From an archaeon (GTDB lineage Archaea > Nanobdellota > Nanobdellia > Woesearchaeales > ARS49), in contig JAGVQG010000057.1 of the NCBI GenBank assembly GCA_020051845.1, positions 1-57,742 of the forward strand: a stretch of DNA of 57,742 nucleotides. The letters are read 5' to 3'. A program made the translations under genes and the position numbers. This document shows, in pieces, positions 17,501 through 25,900 of the stretch. Every line of letters begins with the position of its first letter. The first letter of the stretch is position 1. The notes beneath the pieces are model-generated. The model ran no database searches. It was not told where the DNA came from and was given only the letters and a program-made list of their open reading frames with translations.

Positions 17501-18359
17501 CTGTTGTCTCTTTGCCGTTGACTTCGACGGTGAGCCTGCGTGATTCTTGCAGGTTCGTTCCTAATAGTAGATTGGTGATTCTTGTCTCTGCTATGTCGCG
17601 GGCGGCGTTCTCCCTGTTTCCTGTTATTATTATGTCGCTCCTTCCGTTCTCGATGACATTTTTTAATGGTACTTTCGTGTTCTTGTTCTCTCTGACGAAA
17701 TTTGCGTCGACAGAAGGGATTGCCACCCACTTGCTTTCGACGGTTCCTGAAGGCGTCTGTTCTTTGAGCGTCACTCTGTAAACGCTGGGCATCACACCGA
17801 ACTGTGTCAGCATGGCTATATTGAATCGGTCGAGCGTAGGGTCCTTTCCGAACGCTGATTGCGCGTAAAGGATTTGGGAGTTAAGTCCTCCGGTGCTTCC
17901 TTCCTTGAAGGTCAACACGCTTAGTCCGTCGCGAGATTTGTATTGTGGTTCTTGGACCTGTTCTGGCGTTTCAAACGATCTGAGTCCTTCTTTTGGATTC
18001 TTGTTCGCAGCAAGTCTGTCGTGACGGACCATCCTTTGTTCATTGGATAGTTCGTTCACAGGTTTTTCCGCAACGATCGACTCTATGTTGTGGATGCGCT
18101 CTGCTTCTTGTATGGCTCCGACACTGTCTATTGTGGTCGGCGGTGTAGTTATCTCGTAAAGGACTTGTCGTATCTCGCCTTTGTATGTAGGATCCGATTC
18201 AGAATTGAGTCTTATCTTCAGGAATTTCACGATCTGTTCTTGCGTTGTTCCTTTCTCGCGCATTCTCGCGATAGTTTCGTATAGTTCTGCGCAGCTAGCG
18301 AATGTCGATTGCGCGAGTATCAATATGAGAAGCAGGGCTATGGCATGTCTGAACTTCAT
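14544..18359 (-). CDS. 1,271-aa exported protein, putative lipoprotein, with HEXXH motif
   Basis: The N-terminus MKFRHAIALLLILILAQS ends in TFAS-C23, which fits the classical lipobox pattern, and lgt is present in this window. Residues about 140-375 contain a region with D-x(3)-NF and VDRGAAF (about 335-372), recalling the catalytic and metal-binding loops of PI3/4K- or HipA-like kinases (weak). Residues 875-879 are HEMYH, a zincin-type HEXXH, with glutamates at 895-897 placed to be a third ligand. The rest is long helical or coiled-coil sequence. A 45-aa gene whose stop overlaps its ATG precedes it. Function unknown; it is probably cell-surface, next to the giant gene. Confidence 0.8.
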   Translation of the reverse strand: MKFRHAIALLLILILAQSTFASCAELYETIARMREKGTTQEQIVKFLKIRLNSESDPTYKGEIRQVLYEITTPPTTIDSVGAIQEAERIHNIESIVAEKPVNELSNEQRMVRHDRLAANKNPKEGLRSFETPEQVQEPQYKSRDGLSVLTFKEGSTGGLNSQILYAQSAFGKDPTLDRFNIAMLTQFGVMPSVYRVTLKEQTPSGTVESKWVAIPSVDANFVRENKNTKVPLKNVIENGRSDIIITGNRENAARDIAETRITNLLLGTNLQESRRLTVEVNGKETTVLLVPLLENAIDQNLAHSAIQSGLARLTSPDIDMMLAWTRMLATHHVDMGTNFAYTEARNSKGEPITRDGKPVINIEPVDRGAAFQTEKGLSVDGIGDASYIPAYTPPNAFMKADGKFDVAEMARTGLALVEKAKATGLLEPGKLEQIFKDAGMSAPELMATSVRATLNENTMLKIVELHEQANAFDVPLQAGELSLVPDLIIKTVNKANEQNRLGGLTDSQIRAKDSELATATLIHQGYTRPTKEMIKQQLDYWAVYPEAKLGADMNVQMANHDSSLYKQVRGRELALTIRDNTETTSKRIDEMLSKIEGAPTDDFLTRFSSTQEMTAMRARERLLQNALIARSKNEITDNELRRMMDDYMRGEDSALIDLTAKLRYGNLQESQYRKTQLVIEDMQVEADKWSSANPRFLAADLQRSLARRERYAEFFESVESPAPAGTTGPSLVPETTPAGVAARTGRAAAVLSILTNPAINIIGTIAETARTARDMVSAKGDKFNWLSPAQISEAAVRTWNRLVEGKAVEQQLVEEIESKETPRFMRVGKKVVGAEFTLSDGKPYSLYDFKTAKTELKKEIPGIKDEQATNYLYLHEMYHGLITSAKARESLRSIEEEFVSLLSRQNAGIPLMQEQSERLSELSKTVRLALDPTSRDILSIDVKNGDFNNLLLALERNGKGDLFRNVEGVMFTPELMASIKDGWTPEIDFVPHEIRNGMIGDIIRTQDQKRPSNDPEWESLITDTDNRALKMSKTLRKMNEQLKALINTREELRQYDPNIASYSLAIEKTEIIDDHLLPSLDTFVNKADNRILGEPGTNRVASISEMNSLEKFRDTILSEKNMAIIDSTLEKYETMTTDKDRILLLDGTLRTIAKEAADYFLKAKSQTSLKRNIISSEISPIIKEAYQNAEKLEGTDLLVTRISKTDLAQLISYSDEINYVDPNVYVTFRRFWRIHQTPEIDLGTPLKEPHVNVEIKLPGLPSKSIHLVVNN

Positions 18360-18493
18360 TTCTGCTCTCCCTCCAGCGCGTCAAGGGCGAGTCCGATTAT
18401 GTAGTCGTTAGGCTCGTATCCGCTCTTCTTGAGTTTCTGTATACGTTCGAAATTGCGTTGTGATATCTTGGTTATTTTTGTAAGTACTGCCAC
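18356..18493 (-). CDS. 45-aa protein upstream of and coupled to the 1,271-aa gene
   Basis: It begins with GTG (reading MAVLTKITKISQRN) and ends GLALDALEGEQK. Its TGA overlaps the ATG of the next gene (ATGA). A TATA box TTTTATATA on the minus strand near 18516-18524 is centred 26-28 nt before the GTG, so the message would be leaderless with a GTG start. A second GTG at 18499 is an alternative. The basic helix followed by SGYEPNDYIIGLALDAL looks like a small helical DNA- or RNA-binding or leader peptide. Function unknown. Confidence 0.55.
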   Translation of the reverse strand: MAVLTKITKISQRNFERIQKLKKSGYEPNDYIIGLALDALEGEQK

Positions 18494-18575
18494 AAGCACT
18501 TCTGGTATACTGGAGTATATAAAAGTTGTCTAAAGATTACTGTGGTTAACCATTTATATATATTAATCACTGATA

Positions 18576-18605
18576 AGTAATAAAAACTAGAAACATTTAT
18601 AAAGG
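18576..18605 (+). promoter_or_regulatory. Shared-box promoter 2 (TraB-like gene A)
   Basis: The box AGTAATAAAAACTAG at 18576 is followed, 20 nt from its first base, by TTTATAAAGG at 18596. A purine-rich GGGGGTGAAG precedes the ATG at 18634. Confidence 0.55.
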
Positions 18606-18633
18606 TCGCGGATATAGGGGGTGAAGAACGGAC

Positions 18634-19530
18634 ATGGTAGATATTGAACTACGTGACATTATTGATGGCTTCAAGGATCCTGAATACGCGATATCTCGTA
18701 TGAAAAAGGATATTCCTACTGATGCTACTGTTCTTGAGGGTAGGATTCGTGATGCGGGTCTAAGGTTGGTCGGCGCCTCGCAAGGGCATCCTGCAAGACA
18801 TCTGGTGACCGCTATCGGCACTTTTCACGACGACCCTGAGCAGGACGCGGCTGTTGTTAGCTACATCTCTTCTTTCAAGAAGGTTTACAGGACACTATAT
18901 TTGTCAGAGGGAGATAAAGGGACTTATGATGTTCCGCTCTCACTTCGCATTAATGGAGAGTTGGCCCGTCTAGGCTGTATAGGTCCTGATGGTCGTCTTG
19001 TGCTTGGTGAGCTTGGATTCTTGGATAAACAGATGGCTGCATTGTCCGATGAACTTGTCAAGGACAAGCGTCTTATTATGGTGCTTAGGAATGAGGGTCG
19101 CGTCAAGGTCAGGAAGATAAAGTCCGATTCTGTCGAGGCCAAATTGGCGCCGTTCTGGTTCGAACACAAAAGTGAGGTGCGTTTCACCGAGGATATTGAT
19201 GCATATGCCGATCAGAATGCGGCCAATGCGCGCTATATCGAGACTATGAACGGTAAGCAGATCCCTGTCCCAGGAACGAAGGAATATGATGCTTGGGAAT
19301 CATTGTTCGCAGGAGTGGTTCATGGAATGGCTTCACGCGACGATCATTTTATTTTCGACGCGACCACTGAATCTCGCTCGCGTCCTGTGATATTGAGGGT
19401 CGGAGCAGGCCACATCATAGGTGGTACTTTGGGTAAGTTCATGGAATATCAAGAAGTGCCTAGTATTCTGTTGTTGCCTGATAAGCCATTCAAGTCTTTT
19501 TTCGGCCAAACATCAAGAATAGGGTCTTAG
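18634..19530 (+). CDS. TraB/ChaN-like protein A
   Basis: 298 aa, soluble, no signal peptide. Two blocks match the TraB/PrgY/ChaN-like superfamily and its paralogue at 42396. The first is TAIGTFHDDPEQDAAVVSYI followed by YLSEG (G-x(2)-H ... E). The second is SRDDHF followed by VILRVGAGHIIGGTLGKF (RD ... VG-x(2)-H-x(2)-GG-x-L). These blocks form the predicted metal or active-site cluster of the fold. Members are linked to peptide-pheromone shutdown, haem-iron uptake or esterase-like chemistry, so no exact substrate can be given. It is convergent with the Cys-rich gene, overlapping it by 18 nt. Its promoter is shared with three other genes here. Confidence 0.6.
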   Translation: MVDIELRDIIDGFKDPEYAISRMKKDIPTDATVLEGRIRDAGLRLVGASQGHPARHLVTAIGTFHDDPEQDAAVVSYISSFKKVYRTLYLSEGDKGTYDVPLSLRINGELARLGCIGPDGRLVLGELGFLDKQMAALSDELVKDKRLIMVLRNEGRVKVRKIKSDSVEAKLAPFWFEHKSEVRFTEDIDAYADQNAANARYIETMNGKQIPVPGTKEYDAWESLFAGVVHGMASRDDHFIFDATTESRSRPVILRVGAGHIIGGTLGKFMEYQEVPSILLLPDKPFKSFFGQTSRIGS

Positions 19531-19908
19531 TTCTATCAACCTGTCCGCCAGGTCGCCTTCACATATATCTGTGCCGCTTGTTATGCTTGTTGTGATGGAC
19601 GCAGGCAGCAGTCCTGCTTCGTACGAACAGGTCATCTCGCTGCCTTCCAGATATTCAGCCATCCTTGGCGTTGCGTTCTGTATCGAGATCATCCTTTTTC
19701 TCAGCACACATCCATTCTCGGTGATCCGCGCGCTTCCACGATCATCTATGACTGTCATACTGGCTTCTTCGCAGGCGTTCGCTTTCTTCTCGAAGCAGGC
19801 AGCGTTTGTTCCGCAATCAGTGGTCGGCCAGGACAGCCATATCGTCATCCCGACAAGCGCGATCATCAGGATTGCCGTTATTATCATCCATCTCTTTTGG
19901 GTTTCCAT
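19513..19908 (-). CDS. Cys-rich single-pass membrane protein A
   Basis: 131 aa. One N-terminal transmembrane helix (residues 7-26) is followed by an extracytoplasmic domain with six cysteines in the pattern DCG-x(4)-CF-x(3)-A-x(2)-C-x(2)-A-x-MT ... C-V ... M-x-C ... C-x-G-x-L-x-D-x-L. The protein at 43125 has the same pattern, so the two are paralogues. The ATG follows the stop of the giant gene by 1 nt (TGATATG), so it is the last gene of the giant-protein operon. The cysteines probably form disulphides. The family is not recognised. Confidence 0.75.
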   Translation of the reverse strand: METQKRWMIITAILMIALVGMTIWLSWPTTDCGTNAACFEKKANACEEASMTVIDDRGSARITENGCVLRKRMISIQNATPRMAEYLEGSEMTCSYEAGLLPASITTSITSGTDICEGDLADRLIELRPYS

Positions 19909-19909
19909 A

Positions 19910-22900
19910 TCAGGTTCTGCAGGCTAGTTTCGCTGCCTCGATATCTCTTAGCGCTTCTGTGATCTTTACGATGGGTTCTGTCGACCTTGTCGTCACGTCG
20001 CGTGTCAGGTCGGCGTCCTTTGGCGAAGCCTTTGACTTTGATGCGGATAGCGACGCTTTCTGCGCTTGTTCGGCTATCGTGCTCTCTTGGGCTGCGGCAG
20101 GGGGTTGTGCGTTTCCTGGTCTTTCCAGTCTCACGAATGCGAGGCTCATGTCATCGTTGTATATGCGCTTGATGCTTCCGTCTTCTATGGTCTTGTATTC
20201 GGAAAGCAATTCCGCGCTTTGGCGTCTTGCTGCGCTACCTATGAATGTGTTATCAATCCATCTTATCGCGCTATCTACCGCTGCTTTTGTCGATTCCCAA
20301 GACTTAGTGAGTATGTTGTTGGCTTTTTTTGGCAGGTATGCTTCTTCTGTGACTATCTTGTTGAACTGTTCACGCATGGCTTCGACTTCGGTGTAGTCGT
20401 TCGAGACTTTTTTGCCTAGTTCAATCATCTCTTTCGCTGAAGGCACCGCTCCCTTATCTAGTACTTCCTGCAGGCGCGCGTCGAATGACTTGAGTTTTTC
20501 TGGTAGTTGGCGTTGTATGAAGTCATTGATTTTCGCGATGTCTGATTGCGATGCGCCCGCGCGTTCCATCCTCGCTCGGACTTTTCTCGCTAGTTCTACT
20601 ATCTCAGGGGATCCTGGTTGCATCGCTTTTTCGGTGAGCGCGTTCAATTCTGATATTTTTATTTGTATTTCTGATTGTAATGTCTTCTGCACCTCTGCAG
20701 GTGTTCTCAGATCCATTGTCTTGAACATCTTTGTTCTTGTCAGGTCTGTGCTCTCAGCTATTCCGTCATTGCGCAGCACCACTGCTTCGAGTCCGTTTGT
20801 CGGTAGTTCGACGCTCTTGACATTTCCGACCACTCCTACCACAGTGCCTCCTTTTGCGGCTGATGGGTTGAATAATAGTTTTCCGTTCACTCTGCTTATC
20901 GTGCTGATGTCGTATCCGAACATGTGCGCTGTCGCGCTCTGGCTGTTCACGTCAAGCACGACTCCGCTCATGAAATGTCCTGGTAGGCTCTTCATGTTCG
21001 CTTTTGAGACGATTGTTGCCATCTGTTTCAACAATTCATTGCGGCCCATCACTGGTGATAGTGCAATCTCCAATTCCGCGTATGTCGCGCTTGTTATTGG
21101 CTTGCCGAGCGTGTTCTCTACAGTGGTTCTCTTCTGCGCTTCGAGTTTGAGCGCTAGGTCCTGCAGCGCGTATCTGCGCATCCTTGAGGTGTAGGCTCTT
21201 AGCGCAGCCGCTTCTGTGCCGTGGTTCTTCTGGTCGCTGAACTCAAAACTGATGGTGTCCTGTCCATTCACGTCTTTGAATGTCCTTGCGCTTACAGTGT
21301 CGCCTCCGAATGTCTGCAGTTGTTGCAGCCACAGGCCCACGTCTTTGACTCCGATGGCTTTTGCCACTGCTTGCACGTCGGCAGGGAGGTCCTCTAACCG
21401 TGATGCTTCCATGCTCTTGGCTTGCGCGAGCTCTTCATAGGTTATCCTTCCGCCAGGCAGTGTCGCCGGGTCTTTCTTTGTGGCTTCTGTGACGAGTGAG
21501 TTCGCGAAGTCGGATACTGCCCTCTTTGCTATTTCGACACTTGTCTGCACAGCTGAATCTTGTGTGGTGGAGAATGTCTCTATGTGTCTTGTTAGCGCCT
21601 CCACCATTATGTCTGCTTCTACCAGTTCAGGTTCACCTCGCAGTTTCTCGAGCCTCTTCACTGCGTCATTGAGGGTCAATGTCTTTCTTTGGCCCCCGAT
21701 GACGATGTTTATCTCTTCGGTCTCTTTTGCCGCGGGTACTAGTGTCTCTCTTATGAACACGGTGGGTGTCCTTGTCTCTTCGCCCATTATGGTCTCAAGA
21801 CGCATCTGAACCTGCTCTGTGAGAAGTGCGGATTTGGTGTGGTCTTGCGCGGTGTAATCCGTAGACTCTATCCTTGTCTGCAGTTCTTGCAGTATGCCTT
21901 GCTTTCCTTGCAGCACTTCTTCTCTTGTGGTGATTCGCAGTTCGTTGACTATGTTTCGTATCGCGGCTTTTTGTTGTTCTCCGCGCAGTGCGGTCGTCGC
22001 ATGTAGCGCGTCAGGTGCTGTGAGTGGGTTGTTCACCCATTCCGCAATCCGTTGTCGGGTTATGATCTCTGTCGCCGCGAGAACCGCGCGTTCGTACGCG
22101 TTGCCCGAGACGAATTCCCTTGTCGCGGCCGTGTTCTCGACGACGGTTTTCTCGATTCCGGCTGGGAATGCCTGTCTTTGCGCAGCAGCTATCACGTCTT
22201 GCGGTGTGTTTGGTGAGTTTTCGTATAGTTCGGGATTTGTCGCTCGTTCCAGCTCCTGCCTGACTCTCCACGCCTCGCGCAGCACAGTCCGGTCTGTCGG
22301 GGGTATTGTCGATATGAAGTCGGCCTCTGCCAACAAGCCTATCTCATGCGCTCGTGTGGGTGAGAAGCCGTGGTTTAGCGCGGCCGCTTCAGATAGTTCG
22401 TGCGTCAGTATCATCTTTTCCAGTTGTGCTTTCTGGGCAGGGTTTGCCGCTACCCTGTCTGTTATCATCGTGGTGAACGCGTCGATGTTCTCCCTGATTA
22501 TGACTACTTCGTAGATCGGCCTTCCCGTGATCGTGTTTATCCCGATCTCCCTTCTTGTCGCGGGGTCTAGTACAGGGTCGCCGGCAGTTCTTGTGGATTG
22601 GACGCTGATCTTAACTTCTGCCGCTATCGCAGGATCTTGCAGTCCACGCACTGGCAGTTTAGGTAGTTCGATTGTGTTGACCGCGGATAGGACTTTCGGG
22701 ATCACTTCAGATGCTTCTTTGTTTGTCTCTGCTGTTGATTCGACGCTTTCCTTGCCGACTGCGCGTTCGATGACTTCCAACGATCCCAAGTATGCTCCTT
22801 TGTTGCCGTATTCGGCGCTGATGAATTCTTTGCTTCCGATCTTGAGGCCTTGTAGCTGGCTGGGTTTGAGGTTGACCTCTTTTGTTGGTTGTATATTTTG

Positions 22901-25900
22901 GCTGCCTACTTCGATGGAGTTCGTGCCGACGTTCTTTATCTTGACCAGTCCATTTTGGAATACTATCTCAAGCTGGTCCCTTGAGATTTTTAGCTGTCCT
23001 TCGTTGGCGATTTGTAGTCGTTTAGGATCCCCTGCTTCAGACCGCCTTCCAAGTATTATCTTTTCTCCTTCATTGAGTGATAGTTGTTTTCCATCGTTCA
23101 CACGTATCACGACGCCGCCTTTTGGCTTGGCGGCTGGCGCGGATATCTCGGCGCCCAGGGATATCACGACATTCTTTGCGAATCCTATCTGTGTGTCTGT
23201 GGTTAGTGGTGCTGCTTTGAATCCGATGTTCTGTCCATTAACGCGGACTCCGTTCTTGCTGCCTATGTCTTGGATCATAACAACGCCGTTCTCTATGAAT
23301 ACCTCTGCGTGTCTTCCCGAGACTGTCATGTCACCTATGATGAAGTTGTTCGGATTTTCGGTCTCTAGTGCTTTGTCACGTCCTATGACTAGCCTTTCCC
23401 CGGGCCTTAGGATGACTGTCTTTCCTGCGATGGTTATCTTTCGCGCGGTTTCAACTGCGGGGCCAGCGACTATCTGCACTGGTGGTTCGGCGACAGCGGG
23501 CTGTGCAGCGGGTCCTCCGAATATGTTTCCTATCGGCAGTTCTTTCACTTCGACAATCGTCTTCTCTCCTCCTTCTCTCGGGGTCACTTCGATTCGGTCA
23601 GCGACGACCCTGTTCTGGCCGTCGGTTTCCACTATCCTGACGATCTTATTGTTGCCGATTATTCTCTCATCTCCAAGCACGGTCTTGGTTTTTACCGGGC
23701 CTTCTTGTACGATGTTCATCCTTTCAAGGCGTTGGAAGCCGTACATGTCTCCGAAACCTTCGATCTTTCCTTCGTATGTCTTTATCCAGACTATTCCGTC
23801 TAAGTCGACTGCCACGGAATCGAATCTCTTGCCTTGCTTGAGTCCGGAATCAAGTGATTGTGCGAGTCTGTCTTTTGCTGTGAGCGGCACCTTGACCGCA
23901 GGAACCACTGATTCGGGTGCGGCGGGTTTTTGAGCTTTTGATTCTGCCAGTTCGATGGTTTTTGGTATGTCTCCTTGTCCTGTGATGAACTCATCATAGG
24001 TGACTATTCTTCTTGAGATTGAGTCGGCGTTCGGTTTGTCTATCAATCCGGCTGTCTGCGCTTTGTTGAGCATCTCGCGCAGCGCGATTCTGTCTATTGC
24101 TTCGGGTACGACGTATGCTTTGTGGTTTGCAATATCAGATGGATTTCCCTTCACAGGGTTTGTGTCGACAACAATGTAGAATGGGCCGTGCGGACCTGCG
24201 GTTGTTGTTGTATCGCCATTCGCAAGTTGACCGAATTGTCCCTGTATGATTTCTCCTTCAATCATTATTCTAATGATATTGCTTAGACCGCCTTTTTCGA
24301 TTTCTGTTCCCTGGGCCCATAGATTTTTGTCTGCCCCAATGTCCAATACTTCTAGTCGCTGTTTCTCTAGCTTGTCGGAATTTTTTCTATCGGTTATCTT
24401 TTGATTGACTTCTGGGTTGTTCTTCACTGCATCTGAGAATGCCTTTTGTTCGTAAATGAATAAGTATGCGTCAAGGGTTTTCTTAGCGCCAGCGCTTAGT
24501 TGTGATTGGACTTGTGCTCTTATTTCAGGGGCAAGATTAGAGTATATGATGTGTCCCATTATGCCTTTTGATTCAATCATATTTACTACGTTCTGGAGTG
24601 TGTATTCCTGGTCTAAATCTCTCGCGATTATCTCGTTCTGGGCGACTGGCAATTTCACTGCGGGTGCTGGTGTCTGTGCCGCGGGTTTTGGCGATTGTTG
24701 TGCGATATCTTGCGCTGTTTGTATGGTCTCTCTATCTATTATGGCCAGTCGTGTGTTCTGTTTTCCGAACAATTGTGCAAGTCTTGTGCTTCCAAAGCTT
24801 GTCGCGTCGCGTTCGAAGTACAGATTATCTCCTTCGTATCGCATCGTTATGTCTGTGTTGGCTATTCTTCTTGTGTATCCTAATCCTGAAACAAGGTAGT
24901 ACGTGTCAGTTCCTCCTTCGCGTGCGATGTCGACCTTTGCGACTGTGTCTACTGCTGATTCGAACATCGTTATTGATTTTACTCCTTCGCCTGCGGGTAA
25001 TCGTATCTGGTTGGCAAGTTCTTTGTTGACTGTGTCGATTGTCGTCCTGACTTTTGTAGTGGGTGCGGCGGGTGTCACGACTGGTTGCGGTCTTGGTTGT
25101 GCTTCAGGTTGTGCAATAGGCTCGGGCACGACTGGTTTTGCTTCTACTGGTGCAGGTTTTGCGGTGGCTGGCGCTTCGGGTTTAACGACAGGTTCAGGCA
25201 CTTTCACGACTGGTGCGGGCGTTACTGATTCTGGCGGCGTTATTGCGGGTTTCTCGGCTACGGGTTTCGCAATCGCTTCAGCCGCTGCTCTCGCTTTTGT
25301 CAGGTCGATCGGAGTGCCGACTTTATTGCCGCGGTCGCTGCTTCTTAGGGAGCTCAGCTCGACCCAGTCTGATGGTGTGTATTTGACAAGCTGGTTTATT
25401 CCTGTGTAGATTCGTTTCAATGGGACTAGGTTCAGGAAGGCTAATGGAGTGAGCATCCCTGTTGCAGTCACTGTTGCAGCGGTTATGGCTATGTCTGTCG
25501 GTATTCCTAGTTTTGTCAAGTATCTAGGATAGAATGGCATTATTTGCGCTTGTGTTGATTGACCTATGATCTCTCCGTTTTCATCTTTTATGTTCACCTT
25601 TTCTACCCTTAGCACCTTTCCGTCCGAGAGTCTCATCACGTCTCCGACAGCCATCGTGCGTTGGGTTTCTATGCTCTTTCCGAGCAATCCTAGGCTGAAT
25701 ATCCTTGGCAGTATTCCTCTGGGTTGGGTTGTCTTGACTAGCAATGTTCCTTGGTCTGTCGTTCTTAGGGATACTGTCACAGGGGTGGTGATTGTTCCTT
25801 TGCTGTCTTTGATATGCATTGACTCTTGCATTTTGCTGCCGAATATGCCGCCCTCGACAGTGCTTGTTGGTTTCACGACTGCATCGTTTAATTGGAGTTT

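Noticed and set aside
14917-18411. Many plus-strand frames opposite the 1,271-aa gene
   Set aside because: Shadow frames without promoters or recognisable sequence; the minus frame has a signal peptide and a coherent protein.
22385-22402. HELSEA motif (about residue 4864 of the giant) as a zinc metalloprotease site
   Set aside because: It lacks the second His of HEXXH, and no paired ligand is obvious, so I do not call a protease domain.
22527-23933. A 468-codon open frame on the plus strand inside the giant gene
   Set aside because: It lies fully antisense to the giant coding frame, its composition (Ser/Thr/Pro/Ile-rich, no domain) is that of a shadow frame, and it has no TATA box or start signal.
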